The notes: generated by a model from the sequence alone, not told the origin. 64,000 nucleotides of DNA from Paenisporosarcina macmurdoensis (GCF_042658845.1 NZ_JBHSRI010000018.1:467581-531580), one strand, 5' to 3'; positions 1 through 8,998 are shown, counted from the first letter of the stretch. Made by a program: numbers and translations.

Positions 1-629
1 TCGTCTTCCGTTAAATATTTTTTAAGATGTTTCCAGTTAAAGAGGTAGACTCCCATAGAAGCTAGATTGCTTTTTGGGTGTTTTGGTTTTTCGTCAAATT
101 CAATAATTTGATCGGTTTCGTTGGTATTCATGATACCAAAGCGATTTGCCTCTTCCCATGGCACCTCAATGACAGCAATTGTGGCATGGGCGCCTTTTTC
201 AATATGATCTTCAAGCATTTTATTATAATCCATTTTGTAAATATGATCTCCTGAAATCACAAGGACATATTCAGGGTCATTATGATCGATAAAATGGAAA
301 TTCTGATACACTGCATTAGCTGTTCCTTTGTACCATTCACCGCCATCTTTCCCTTGATAAGGTGGCAGCATCGAAACCCCACCGTTATTGCGATCAAGAT
401 CCCACGGGCGTCCATTACCAATATATGAGTTCAAAATATGCGGACGATATTGAGTAAGTACACCGACTGTATCAATACCTGAATGTGTACAGTTGCTTAA
501 TGTGAAATCGATAATTCGATATTTACCTCCAAATGGAACTGCGGGTTTAGCTAAGTCACTTGTCAATTCTCTTAGCCTTGACCCTTGACCGCCTGCTAAT
601 AACATGGCCACCCATTTTTTAGATTTCAT
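1..629 (-). CDS. glgC: Glucose-1-phosphate adenylyltransferase, N-terminal part
   Basis: The reverse strand from 629 reads MKSKKWVAMLLAGGQGSRL..., the nucleotide-binding start of ADP-glucose pyrophosphorylase (GGQGSRL loop). It continues with the family features KPAVPFGGKYRIIDF and GTANAVYQN. The enzyme makes ADP-glucose from glucose-1-phosphate and ATP, the committed step of bacterial glycogen synthesis, in the cytoplasm. The 3' part lies outside the window, so the gene is cut by the window edge and not by mutation. Its ATG lies inside the last codons of glgB (11-nt overlap), so the two are translationally coupled in a glgBC-type operon. Confidence 0.95.
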   Translation of the reverse strand, partial: MKSKKWVAMLLAGGQGSRLRELTSDLAKPAVPFGGKYRIIDFTLSNCTHSGIDTVGVLTQYRPHILNSYIGNGRPWDLDRNNGGVSMLPPYQGKDGGEWYKGTANAVYQNFHFIDHNDPEYVLVISGDHIYKMDYNKMLEDHIEKGAHATIAVIEVPWEEANRFGIMNTNETDQIIEFDEKPKHPKSNLASMGVYLFNWKHLKKYLTED

Positions 630-2565
630 TTGTATTGACTCCCTTCAGTCTTGCTTTTGTCTGTTTCATGAATATCGAAATGCCTAGAGGCGGAACCGTA
701 ATTTTCATGCTGCAAGGTTGGTTATGATACGGCAACTTGCTTGATTGAATTGGATTGCTATTTACCTGATTCGATCCGCCAAATGATGCTGTATCGCTAG
801 TAAATGCTTCAAAGTATGTCCCAAATGAAGGAACACCAATTTGATAGTTATGGTAAACATCTGCTGAGAAATTACAAACAATAAGACAATAATCCCCTTT
901 GCGTTTGCCTTTTCTCATAAATGTAATCACACTTTGATTCGAATTGTCATCGATCCATTCAAAGCCAGCTTCGTCATGATCGAGACGCCATAGTGAATTA
1001 GTTTCTTGATAAAATCTACTTAATTGTTTGTAGTAGTGAAAGAAATTGCTGTGCGAGTCAAAATCTAAAAGCATCCAGTCTAATTCATCTTTGAATTTCC
1101 ATTCGTCAAACTGCCCAAATTCACTGCCCATAAATAACAGTTTCTTCCCTGGATGAACGAATAAATAGCCTAACAGCAAACGTAAATTCGCAAACTTCTG
1201 CCAGTAAGTACCTGGCATTTTATTGACTAATGAGCGTTTTCCATGGACGATTTCATCGTGCGAAAATGGCAGTACGTAATTTTCCGAGAATGCGTAACAA
1301 AATGAAAACGTCAATAACTGATGGTGCTTTGGACGTTCATTTACATCCAGCTTCATATATTTTAGGACGTCATTTGCCCAGCCCATATTCCATTTATAAT
1401 TAAAGCCAAGTCCGCCTTGACTCGTAGGACTCGTAACTAGGGGCCAATCAGTTGCTTCTTCGGCCATCATGAGAGCATTCGGATACTTTTTGAAAATGGT
1501 TTCGTTTAACTTCTTCAGGAATTGAACAGCTTCGACATTTTCTTCTCCACCATACTGATTTTTTAATTTAACTGGGAGCGGGTTATCATGATTTAAATAA
1601 ACAATTGACGATACTGCATCGACTCGGAAACCATCCACATGATAGACATCCATCCAAAACATGGCGTTAGAAATTAGGAAGCTAACCACTTCAGGCTTAC
1701 TGTAATCAAAACTGTATGTCCCCCAGATAGGTCGCTCGGCGCGTAAGGGATCTGCCGATTCGTAAAGAGGTGTCCCATCGAATCGACCAAGACCTTGGAT
1801 ATCCTTACAAAAATGAGCAGGAACCCAGTCAAGGATTACACCAAGACCTTTTTGATGGCATCGGTCAATGAAATACATTAATTGCTCAGGTGTACCGTAT
1901 CGGCTGGTTGCAGAAAAGAAGCCAGTAATCTGATAGCCCCATGAACCATCAAACGGATGCTCCATTACCGGCATTAACTCAATATGTGTAAAGTTGTTAT
2001 CTACTGCATAATCGACTAATTCATCAGCAAGTTCTTGATACGTATAGAATTGACCATCTTTCTTTTGTTTCCAAGAAGCTAAGTGAACTTCATAAATCAT
2101 CATTGGCTTTTGGTAAGGATCCGTCTTTGCTCGTTGTGCCATCCATTTTTGATCTTGCCATTCATAGTTATTTAACTCATAGATGACAGATGCAGTATCA
2201 GGACGTAGCTCTGTATAAAAAGCATAAGGATCTGCCTTTAATTCTTTGTGCCCATCTGGTCCAGTAACCTCATATTTATAATTAGCTCCCTCGGACAGTT
2301 CAGGTACAAATAATATCCAAATTCCAGAATGCTCTATACGTTCCATTTGGTTTTGATAGCCATTCCAATTATTGAAATTACCTACTACGGATACTTGTTT
2401 TGCATGAGGTGCCCAAACAGCAAAGCGAACTCCTTGAAAATCAGTTTCTGATAAGACATGAGCTCCCAGTAATTTATAGCTTTCAAACAGTGTTCCTTCA
2501 TGGAAAAGATATATATCAAAGTCACTTGGATATAGGTGATTTGGCAACTTTAGCAATTTTTCCAA
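619..2565 (-). CDS. glgB: 1,4-alpha-glucan branching enzyme
   Basis: This 648-residue GH13 enzyme introduces alpha-1,6 branches into glycogen. An N-terminal CBM48/E-set domain (about 35-125) precedes the TIM barrel. The nucleophile Asp lies in DGFRVDAV (about D316), the acid/base Glu in MMAEEATDWP (about E369), and the third acidic motif is PFSHDEIVHG (about 433-442). Length is normal for the Bacillus type. The start is TTG at 2565, chosen because GGAGGAGGT lies seven bases upstream and no ATG is near. It is the first visible gene of the glycogen operon and overlaps glgC by 11 nt. Confidence 0.96.
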   Translation of the reverse strand: MEKLLKLPNHLYPSDFDIYLFHEGTLFESYKLLGAHVLSETDFQGVRFAVWAPHAKQVSVVGNFNNWNGYQNQMERIEHSGIWILFVPELSEGANYKYEVTGPDGHKELKADPYAFYTELRPDTASVIYELNNYEWQDQKWMAQRAKTDPYQKPMMIYEVHLASWKQKKDGQFYTYQELADELVDYAVDNNFTHIELMPVMEHPFDGSWGYQITGFFSATSRYGTPEQLMYFIDRCHQKGLGVILDWVPAHFCKDIQGLGRFDGTPLYESADPLRAERPIWGTYSFDYSKPEVVSFLISNAMFWMDVYHVDGFRVDAVSSIVYLNHDNPLPVKLKNQYGGEENVEAVQFLKKLNETIFKKYPNALMMAEEATDWPLVTSPTSQGGLGFNYKWNMGWANDVLKYMKLDVNERPKHHQLLTFSFCYAFSENYVLPFSHDEIVHGKRSLVNKMPGTYWQKFANLRLLLGYLFVHPGKKLLFMGSEFGQFDEWKFKDELDWMLLDFDSHSNFFHYYKQLSRFYQETNSLWRLDHDEAGFEWIDDNSNQSVITFMRKGKRKGDYCLIVCNFSADVYHNYQIGVPSFGTYFEAFTSDTASFGGSNQVNSNPIQSSKLPYHNQPCSMKITVPPLGISIFMKQTKARLKGVNTNEI

Positions 2566-2746
2566 TTTAGCACCTCCTCCATTCTATGTTTGTAGTTGTT
2601 TTTTTATCATTTCTTATTCTAGATTATTCGTCGTAAGTTACTAAACTCCTCTAAAACAAGCATATTTTTGTTAAGATTATGAAATTATGATTCAAAATAG
2701 ACAAATTTGTATACGATTTAGGTGAATATTCGCTCAGTTGAAAGAT

Positions 2747-2785
2747 TTGAGTGCCAAGTTGGAAAAATTGAGGTCCAAGTTGGAA
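2747..2785 (+). repeat. Two tandem copies of an 18-nt phrase, 21-nt period
   Basis: TTGAGTGCCAAGTTGGAA at 2747-2764 is followed by TTGAGGTCCAAGTTGGAA at 2768-2785, with two differences and a 21-nt period. A related phrase, TTGAGCGATAAAT, is doubled near 21979-22011. The function is unknown. It may be a decayed intergenic iteration, or a binding site given the two-helical-turn spacing. Confidence 0.6.
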
Positions 2786-2812
2786 TACGAACTTAATTGA
2801 ATTGTCTTTAAG

Positions 2813-2915
2813 ACTTCACGCTTTTTTGTCGTCGTCTCTGGACGCATCTCTGCTGCAACTTTGTTTAGAGAAAAAAAAGAGATCAAGTGACAGTGTCACT
2901 CGCCCTCCTCTCTTA
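2813..2915 (+). repeat. Intergenic hairpin repeat, family R, copy 1
   Basis: This segment contains a GGACGCATCTC...TGCAAC...GTTTAGAGAA core followed by a hairpin GTGACAGTGTCAC (2887-2899) with outer AGAG/CTCT pairing. The same order of blocks recurs at 21131-21190, 21213-21307 and 21353-21450. Hairpin arm sequences differ while pairing is kept. The copy is diverged. Confidence 0.5.
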
Positions 2916-3028
2916 ATGAAAAGTTTTGGTAATATCACCTCGAAACTTTGTACGAGGTAAAAAAACTGCTGTTTATGTGGGAACTCCTCGACAATAGGAA
3001 AACGTGATGCGAAAGAAGAAAGGCAGAA

Positions 3029-3048
3029 AAGGTAAGATTAATTACCTT
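3029..3048 (-). terminator. Probable terminator downstream of the membrane-anchored protein gene
   Basis: On the reverse strand AAGGTAA, a short loop and TTACCTT are followed by TTCTGCC. It lies about 40 nt past the stop at 3089. The stem is short and the T-run weak. Confidence 0.45.
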
Positions 3049-3088
3049 CGCGTTTTAAGCACTTATATTATTTTGCCTAATAAGTTGA

Positions 3089-3727
3089 CTAGTTTACTAC
3101 TTTTCCATGGGTATTCACTATTATAATTTCATAAGAGTCAATACGGGATACTGAATTTAGTTCTTTAGAATGCAAGATTTCATTTACTGTCTCTTCAATT
3201 TCTATTGCTAACTTATGTGCATCTTTATCTAAAGCTTTAAATGATGTTTGAATGGTAATGGATTTTTGATAATGAAACCCTATATCTCCAATTACGCCAT
3301 AACCTTTAAGACCTTCCATTAAAGTCTTTCCTAAATGGAGAAGTTCTTTTTGCTCTTTTTTAAATTCTTCGGGCATCTTAAATAAATCCCATCTCTCTAA
3401 AACAATTGAATAATCTTTTATTGTGGAGGTTTTGATTACACTTTTTGCAATGGACTCGATTTCCTTTTTCACAGAATTAAAATACTCTTCATCTCCCACA
3501 ACTTGTATTAGCAATTCTTTCTTTGAAGTCGTTTTTACATCAACCACCACGTATTTCTCATTAAGCTTTTCTTTCACCATCTCCAATGTAGGTATATGTA
3601 GTTCTTCTACTTTAACTAAAGGTTCTTGTTCCTCTTTATTTGCAACTGCAGAAGGCTTATTTAACAGGCTAAATGAAGCTATTCCCACTATAAGTAATCC
3701 TGCAATAATCAATATCCTTTTTAACAC
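3089..3727 (-). CDS. Hypothetical protein with an N-terminal membrane anchor
   Basis: The start is the GTG at 3727, because AGGAGGGATT lies directly upstream. The longer reading frame to 3865 has no ribosome binding site and runs through a terminator hairpin. The 212-residue product has one N-terminal hydrophobic segment (RILIIAGLLIVGIASFSLL, about 4-22) followed by a charged, lysine/glutamate-rich outside region with alternating amphipathic stretches. There is no lipobox and no catalytic motif was recognised. It is transcribed alone, with terminators on both sides. The function is unknown. Confidence 0.7.
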   Translation of the reverse strand: MLKRILIIAGLLIVGIASFSLLNKPSAVANKEEQEPLVKVEELHIPTLEMVKEKLNEKYVVVDVKTTSKKELLIQVVGDEEYFNSVKKEIESIAKSVIKTSTIKDYSIVLERWDLFKMPEEFKKEQKELLHLGKTLMEGLKGYGVIGDIGFHYQKSITIQTSFKALDKDAHKLAIEIEETVNEILHSKELNSVSRIDSYEIIIVNTHGKVVN

Positions 3728-3838
3728 ATAATCCCTCCTGTTAAGAAGATATGCCCTATATCCCCAAAAAATCCGATAAAAACACAAAATTCCTCTTCTT
3801 AAAGGCAATTGCTTGTTTAGTATATTTAGTTCAACAAA

Positions 3839-3873
3839 TAGGAGCGTTGATCCATTAAGGATCAACGCTCCTA
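3839..3873 (-). terminator. Intrinsic terminator after the cupin gene
   Basis: TAGGAGCGTTGATCC (3839-3853) is perfectly complementary to 3859-3873. On the reverse strand the stem is followed by TATTTGTT. It ends the cupin transcript and lies just upstream of the next gene's ribosome binding site. Confidence 0.85.
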
Positions 3874-3944
3874 TAGTTAAAGTAGAAGTCTACGCATTTT
3901 CTATTCAGCAAGTGATTGTTCATTTTTCTTGATGCTTTTACTCT

Positions 3945-4766
3945 CTACATATTTTTACTTTGTTGAAGAAGTTTGGATTCTCCTGTCCGTTCCCATTCTT
4001 CCACTGTCTTGTATGCTCTTTCAGGAGAAAATCCTTTCCCAACAAGTACTCCCATTAGAATGAATTCTTGAAGAATATGTGTAGAATTTATTCCTCTTTT
4101 GACATCTTCTAATCCTTCATTAACTAAATATTTTGTGTGCTGTATCCATTCATCAGGAGTTTTGCCCAAATTTGCAGTGTTTCCATTGTGATGATTTTCC
4201 ATCATTTCCGCAGCTTCAGCATCTGCTTTTGTCGGATGTACAGTACCAAATGGATGGTTGGGAGGAGCATATATGGAATAAAGTTTTAGTGGGATATTTC
4301 CTGTATTTGTTAGGTTATGGTAATAGCCAGCAGGGATCACTATTGCAGAGTCATCGTAGACATTTCTTGTAAAGTTTAAATTGTCTTTACTTTGGCCCAT
4401 TTGAACAATACCTTGGCCTTGTTCAATTCGTATAAATTGATCAAGGTTAGGATGCACTTCCAAACCGATAGATTCTCCAGCTTTGAGACTCATTAAAGTA
4501 ACTTGAAAATGTGTTCCTGTCCACAAAGCAGTACGAAACGTATTGTTTTGCAGAGTTGCTTCATTAATATTAACGACATATGGATTCGGTCCATAATCCT
4601 TTAACGATATTTCGCCACCATTTGCAGAGTGATAAGTATCCCTTCTGTTAGTATGCTCTACACTACTAGGATATGTTGGGTAAGCTGTTTGTCTTACATG
4701 GTTATACATAGGTACAGCTACACAATAAGGGCATTGGCATTGATACATATTAGGAACATAATACAT
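3945..4766 (-). CDS. Cupin-domain protein with a Tyr/Cys-rich N-terminus
   Basis: The 273-residue protein has a single cupin barrel at about 75-170. It shows the two sugar-isomerase-like motifs: HPNLDQFIRIEQGQG with its metal-site His, and the second motif in PAGYYHNLTN. The first 25 residues are rich in Tyr, Cys, Met and Pro (MYYVPNMYQCQCPYC). A C-terminal helical part of about 100 residues follows (KTPDEWIQHTKYLVNEGLED). The Tyr/Cys-rich head recalls spore-coat proteins, so a role in spores is possible but inferred. The enzymatic substrate is unknown. It is a single gene with its own terminator. Confidence 0.8.
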   Translation of the reverse strand: MYYVPNMYQCQCPYCVAVPMYNHVRQTAYPTYPSSVEHTNRRDTYHSANGGEISLKDYGPNPYVVNINEATLQNNTFRTALWTGTHFQVTLMSLKAGESIGLEVHPNLDQFIRIEQGQGIVQMGQSKDNLNFTRNVYDDSAIVIPAGYYHNLTNTGNIPLKLYSIYAPPNHPFGTVHPTKADAEAAEMMENHHNGNTANLGKTPDEWIQHTKYLVNEGLEDVKRGINSTHILQEFILMGVLVGKGFSPERAYKTVEEWERTGESKLLQQSKNM

Positions 4767-5081
4767 TTTTCACAATCCCTTCACATTTCATTTAATTATC
4801 CTATGCAAGCCGTTAAATGAATGTACTTATTATAATGTCTATCTTAACCATCAACATTTTGTTCCTAACTTCCCGCTGGTACATCTGCTCTCTGCCATTT
4901 GCCTAATTTTTAAGAATGACAGATGTATTACTTCGAAACATTGTAAAGCGGCATAATGGTTTGTGCTTGAGTCTCTTCATTAATCTGCTAACGTAAGAAA
5001 TCTTGTAAGTTTACCGTTGTCTTGGGAAACTCCTAACTTTTTAACGAAAAATCAACCTATCCTTTCACATAGCCAAATACA
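4767..5081. other. Intergenic region with no recognisable gene
   Basis: The region holds the upstream sequence of the cupin gene, including a TATAAT-like hexamer on the reverse strand near 4832. No good -35 partner, small ORF or repeat was recognised. Confidence 0.4.
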
Positions 5082-5117
5082 AAGAGGAGCGAAGTGAATA
5101 ATCACTTCGCTCCTCTT
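5082..5117 (-). terminator. Intrinsic terminator after the GH15-type gene
   Basis: AAGAGGAGCGAAGTGA pairs perfectly over 16 bp with TCACTTCGCTCCTCTT across a 4-nt loop. A second inverted repeat (ATTAGGTAG/CTACCTAAT, 5126-5165) lies between it and the stop codon at 5199. Confidence 0.85.
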
Positions 5118-5198
5118 ACACATACATTAGGTAGTGTGTCTGGAATCATCACGATTCTACCTAATTAAAACCGTATCAACTTTTATTATTTAATGTAG

Positions 5199-6221
5199 TT
5201 AATCATTTCCTGTTAATTGAGTAGTGGTTGTGTGGCTCATTCGGTTTAAAAATATATAGGATAAGGAAACGGACCAAGCCAGTGGAGTGTTGCCATTTGG
5301 GACATTTTTTCCACCGATATATAATTCGGGTATTTCCCAATTATCAGGAATGAGACGTTCCGTTTTATTGACATATTCAAAAGCTTTTTCATACATACCT
5401 AATTCAAAGTAACATAATCCTAACCAAGGCAATCCGAAGCACCATTCTGCTTCACTACCTTCATTGTAATATTGATCATTTTGATATCGGATGCAGCCAT
5501 TCTCTCTTTCAAGGCGTTGTGTAACTCTCTCAATAATCTTTAGAGCTGTTTTACGTTCAACGATACGGTATGGATAAATAAGCGACAACAGCGCTAAGTC
5601 GGTATCTTTTGTTGCGCTTTCTCGTGGCAATATAAATCGCAATGTTTCTTCGCCTTTTTGGATAAGTTCATCCTCAACGTGCACAAGCATTTTCACTGAT
5701 TGCAAGCCAGCCACACATGCGCCGACACTTGAAGCATGCAGTTCCATATTTTCTTCCCACATGCCATTATCATGTGCCTGCCAGTATTGAAGACACTCCA
5801 GGTAGTCGACTAATTTTTGGACGATATGCAGATCTTTGTCATCACGAATAACCTTTCGGCCGTTGCTAACACCTTCGCCTACACCCCATAAGAAAGCACC
5901 AATAGCATCATTTTGAGCATGGCCCCATTCTTGATTGATCTCCTTTAATTCTGTGGAATAACGAGAGTGAATATATTCAAATAGGTGATACGGTTTCTGT
6001 TCACGGTGAATATCGATTTTCCATTCGTACCTTTTAAACAAATCAAATAATGCATGGTACGCTTTTTCATAGCGTTCCGAACTACTTTGTAAAAACGGCA
6101 AAACCGTATAAACCACATCACGTATCCAAACGAAATTATAGTCCTGTGAAATACTAGCTGTATAAGCACCATTCGGAAGGCGCATTCGATCCAAAACTTC
6201 AATTGCATCATTAATTTTCAT
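5199..6221 (-). CDS. Glycoside hydrolase family 15-type protein (glucan hydrolase)
   Basis: The ATG at 6221 is chosen because GGAGGTGTTTGAAT precedes it; an in-frame extension to 6254 lacks a ribosome binding site. The 340-residue alpha/alpha-barrel protein has YNFVWIRDVVY near its start. Two acidic motifs are placed as in GH15 glucoamylases: DNGMWEE (about 151-157) and NEGSEAEWCFGLPWLG (about 253-268). No signal peptide is visible, so it is probably cytoplasmic. It is shorter than typical bacterial glucoamylases (600+ residues) and lacks their N-terminal beta-sandwich. A glycogen- or maltodextrin-trimming role is inferred from the nearby glgBC genes. Confidence 0.75.
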   Translation of the reverse strand: MKINDAIEVLDRMRLPNGAYTASISQDYNFVWIRDVVYTVLPFLQSSSERYEKAYHALFDLFKRYEWKIDIHREQKPYHLFEYIHSRYSTELKEINQEWGHAQNDAIGAFLWGVGEGVSNGRKVIRDDKDLHIVQKLVDYLECLQYWQAHDNGMWEENMELHASSVGACVAGLQSVKMLVHVEDELIQKGEETLRFILPRESATKDTDLALLSLIYPYRIVERKTALKIIERVTQRLERENGCIRYQNDQYYNEGSEAEWCFGLPWLGLCYFELGMYEKAFEYVNKTERLIPDNWEIPELYIGGKNVPNGNTPLAWSVSLSYIFLNRMSHTTTTQLTGND

Positions 6222-6763
6222 ATTCAAACACCTCCATAAATTACAACCTGTCAATTATCGTTAACCATTTGTAGTGATTCTAGACACCATCTTTTCATCT
6301 CATTAAATAAAAGCGTTTTCATTTTACAATCGTAACAAATAACTACAAATTACGACAGAGATAAGATACTAATTAGTTTATGTAAAAGATTGTTTTTTTC
6401 ATAAGCAAGCAGACTCAACTCTCGAAATTGTACACTTACTAGTTAAAAATCCTTACATCATGCATTGGTAAACTCCTGAGATTCATTAAAAGGCAATGAA
6501 TCTATCAAGTACTCATGTGATACCCTATCAGATAGGAACGGAAACCCATTGCGCGATACTATGTGCGTTTTAAAACATTAGATCTCGGTGCTTGAATCCG
6601 TTAAAGGCTCAATATGTAGATGAAATTCTATCTTACTATGCATTTTCTGGATTAGTTTTGAGTTATAAAGGATCTTCTTTCAATTCTTGCTCCTTGTTAA
6701 ATATACAGTGCTATCTCATACACCTCTAAGTTTGTCGAATGAAGAAGTAAAATGGCATAGAAA
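6222..6763. other. Intergenic region without a recognised gene
   Basis: About 540 nt holding only a short inverted repeat (GATTCATT...AATGAATC near 6481-6505). No ORF with a ribosome binding site, RNA motif or long repeat could be recognised. Confidence 0.4.
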
Positions 6764-6795
6764 AAACGGCCATCTCTACAATGAGATGACCGTTT
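6764..6795 (-). terminator. Intrinsic terminator after the CAP-domain gene
   Basis: AAACGGCCATCTC and GAGATGACCGTTT form a near-perfect stem with one mismatch. On the reverse strand it is followed by a T-rich run, 25 nt after the stop at 6820. Confidence 0.8.
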
Positions 6796-6819
6796 ATTTC
6801 ATGTTGTATATGTCACATA

Positions 6820-7653
6820 TTATTTTTGAATGAATTGTTGAGTCCAGTAATTACCGTTTGCATCGTATCCAATACCAATATGAGTGTATGTTCCATTCAT
6901 GATATTAGCGCGATGTCCCGGTGATTCCATCCATCCTTTAACGACTTCAGCAGCCGTTCTTTGACCCATTGCGATATTTTCAGCAGCGGCCTTGTATTGA
7001 ATGCCATTTGCTTTCATTTGATCGAATGGTGAACCTAGTGTAGGACTAGTATGAGAGAAATAGTTGTTGTTGCTCATATCTGCTGATTTTTGACGAGCAG
7101 AATTCATCAATGCTGAATCTGTTGCAAGTGCTTTTAAACCTGATTTTGCACGTTCTTGATTTGTTAAAGTTAATACTTGTTGTTCAATGTTTGAAATTGA
7201 ACCCGTATTTTGTGTTGCAGGTGCTGAAGCAACAGGTTGTGCTGCTGGTGCAGTTGGAGCTGGCTTCTGAGCAACTGGTTGAGCTGCTACAGGCTTAGCC
7301 GTTTCTGCTGGCTTCTGAGCAACTGGTTGTGCTGCTACCGGCTTAGCTGTTTCTGCTGGCTTTTGTGCAACTGGTTGTGCCGCTACCGGCTTAGTACCTT
7401 CTGCTGGCTTTTGTGCAACTTGCTTAATTTCTGCTTGCGTAAATCCTGCAGCTGCTAGTTGTGCATATAGTTTTTCTAGCATTTCTTTTTCTATGGTCGA
7501 GTAATCCACCTGTTGTGCTTGAGTACGTGTTGAGAACTTATAGACAGTTTGAGTCTCAAACGTGGGTGATGAAAATGAAGCTTCTGCTGTTGTAGCTTGA
7601 CCTACTGAGAACACCATCGCTCCCATTGTTAAACCTAGTAACATTTTTTTCAT
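6820..7653 (-). CDS. Secreted CAP/SCP-domain protein (YkwD family)
   Basis: The 277-residue protein starts with a signal peptide (MKKMLLGLTMGAMVFSVGQA, cleavage near TAEA, about residue 25). A linker with about four 16-residue repeats of the type AQKPAETAKPVAAQPV (about 80-145) follows. The C-terminal CAP domain (about 155-277) carries LTNQERAKSGL, the His in NNNYFSHTSP, AENIAMG and GHRANIMN, as in bacterial YkwD-type proteins. Family roles are unclear and include cell-wall, spore and envelope functions. AAGGGGGA precedes the ATG. It is a single gene with its own terminator. The linker repeats are near-identical at DNA level and likely to vary in number. Confidence 0.88.
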   Translation of the reverse strand: MKKMLLGLTMGAMVFSVGQATTAEASFSSPTFETQTVYKFSTRTQAQQVDYSTIEKEMLEKLYAQLAAAGFTQAEIKQVAQKPAEGTKPVAAQPVAQKPAETAKPVAAQPVAQKPAETAKPVAAQPVAQKPAPTAPAAQPVASAPATQNTGSISNIEQQVLTLTNQERAKSGLKALATDSALMNSARQKSADMSNNNYFSHTSPTLGSPFDQMKANGIQYKAAAENIAMGQRTAAEVVKGWMESPGHRANIMNGTYTHIGIGYDANGNYWTQQFIQK

Positions 7654-7812
7654 TTTTTATTCCCCCTTCTGCCACTTAGTCTATCTTTTGAATCTCTCAA
7701 TAAAATACCTAATCGTTACCAATACTGCCAATCACAACGAAAATGTACTATTTATACAGACTCAAAACATAAATAAATGTGTGGTTTTAGAGGAATTTCC
7801 ATATGTTTCATC

Positions 7813-8073
7813 TCAAAAGGTATTGACGTTTTTATAGACAGTCATATAAAGCTTTTTTAACTCCATTTTTAAATTGTCTGATAACCTGCTATTTTCTATT
7901 CTCTCATATGCAATTTGCAGTTTTTCTACAGTTGTTTTACGTACACGTGGATGAGTTAACTCATCTAATAACTCCATACGAATGATTCCTTCAAGTTGTT
8001 CAATTGTTGTAATTGATGAAGATGCTTGACGGAACGGAAATAGGGTTTGGTATGCTCGAATGATTTCGTTCAT
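7813..8073 (-). CDS. Small hypothetical helical protein
   Basis: This 86-residue, predicted all-helical, charged protein (MNEIIRAYQTLFPFRQASSS...) has no motif I recognise. It starts seven bases after the stop of the COG0523 GTPase gene and is probably co-transcribed with it. The GTPase's last codons carry the ribosome binding site (AAGTGAGTGATTG region). No signal or membrane segment is seen. Confidence 0.6.
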   Translation of the reverse strand: MNEIIRAYQTLFPFRQASSSITTIEQLEGIIRMELLDELTHPRVRKTTVEKLQIAYERIENSRLSDNLKMELKKLYMTVYKNVNTF

Positions 8074-8080
8074 CAGTCAA

Positions 8081-8977
8081 TCACTCACTTCCAGGAATAT
8101 TTAAATGAGCTAGTTGTTCGCCAATAATGACAATAGTAGGTTCCATTTTCACATACTCTGGCAACCATTGAACCATGCCGTATGAATATTGAAAGAGCAT
8201 TGGGTTTTTTATGCCTTTGATAGGAACATATCCTTTCATTCGGTATATAGTGGACGGTAATGTACGTAACCACTCTTCAAAGGTTTCTTGATCTACAGAT
8301 TCTTTAAATGATACTAGTCGTGTCGACAACGCAAGTTCTTGACCCACTCTCGCTTTGTTAACGTCTTTATCACTAACGGTACCTGCTAAACTTTCTAATA
8401 TGGACAATGGGCATTTAGCGTGTGATGTTTGAATTAAAGTAGCGGTTGGATTAAAACTTTGCAATTCGAAGGTGACCTTTGCTTGTTGAGCTTCAGATAA
8501 TAAATCCATTTTATTGGCTAACAGTAAATGGGCATGACGAATTTGTTCTAAAAATAAAGAGCGCATTTGTGGTGGCAATAAGTGTCGATCGAGCCACCTC
8601 ATGCTATCTACAACTGTCACGATTCCTTTTACATTCAATTGATTTGCAAATAACGGAGAATAAACAGCGTCTAATGCTTCAACTGGATGTGCAGCGCCAG
8701 TTGTTTCAATAATAAGCACATCGAAATTTTCACCTGTTAATAAAGTTTGCAGCTGTGCTTCTGTTTTCTCGGAGCCCGAACAGCAAATACAGCCTTCTAA
8801 CATTTCTTTTAATGGAATGTCTTCCTCGATTGCTTGTGAATCAAAAGGCAGTTTTCCTAACTCATTCATTAAAACAGCAGGCTTCAACCCTTTTTCTTTC
8901 AATTGACGTATCGTGTCAGTTAGTAAAGATGTCTTTCCACTTCCTAAAAACCCACTAAATAAATAAACATCCTTCAT
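8081..8977 (-). CDS. COG0523 (CobW/ZNG1-type) metal-chaperone GTPase
   Basis: The roughly 298-residue G3E-family GTPase has a Walker A GFLGSGKTS near residue 10. It also has the diagnostic metal-binding CxCC motif in EGCICC (about 60), the ETTGAAHP segment and the NKMD guanine-specificity motif. C-terminal CobW_C region at about 210-298. Family members insert or deliver Zn, Co or Ni. A zinc role is common in Bacillales, but the metal cannot be read here. The ATG at 8977 is preferred because GTGAGGA lies about eight bases upstream; upstream GTG/ATG codons overlap that site. The gene is followed at once by the 86-residue hypothetical gene. Confidence 0.87.
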   Translation of the reverse strand: MKDVYLFSGFLGSGKTSLLTDTIRQLKEKGLKPAVLMNELGKLPFDSQAIEEDIPLKEMLEGCICCSGSEKTEAQLQTLLTGENFDVLIIETTGAAHPVEALDAVYSPLFANQLNVKGIVTVVDSMRWLDRHLLPPQMRSLFLEQIRHAHLLLANKMDLLSEAQQAKVTFELQSFNPTATLIQTSHAKCPLSILESLAGTVSDKDVNKARVGQELALSTRLVSFKESVDQETFEEWLRTLPSTIYRMKGYVPIKGIKNPMLFQYSYGMVQWLPEYVKMEPTIVIIGEQLAHLNIPGSE

Positions 8978-8998
8978 ATCATTCATCCTCACTTATGT

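Larger units (their letters stand above)
2566..3028. other. Intergenic region upstream of glgB, holding repeats
   Basis: No coding region with a credible ribosome binding site was seen. The stretch holds an iterated 18-nt phrase (2747-2785) and one copy of a hairpin-bearing repeat (about 2813-2915), both listed separately. A further small inverted repeat, ACCTCG...CGAGGT, lies near 2937-2960. Confidence 0.5.

Noticed and set aside
3728..3865. Upstream extension of the membrane-anchored protein gene (MILNGSTLL...)
   Set aside because: Crosses the cupin terminator; the AGGAGG site supports the GTG start at 3727.
7240..7420. Regular 48-nt repeats considered as a CRISPR
   Set aside because: They are in frame within a protein linker, have no unique spacers and no cas genes nearby.
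7110..7458. Forward frames over the CAP protein linker
   Set aside because: Shadows of a Pro/Ala/Lys repeat in the real reverse-strand gene.
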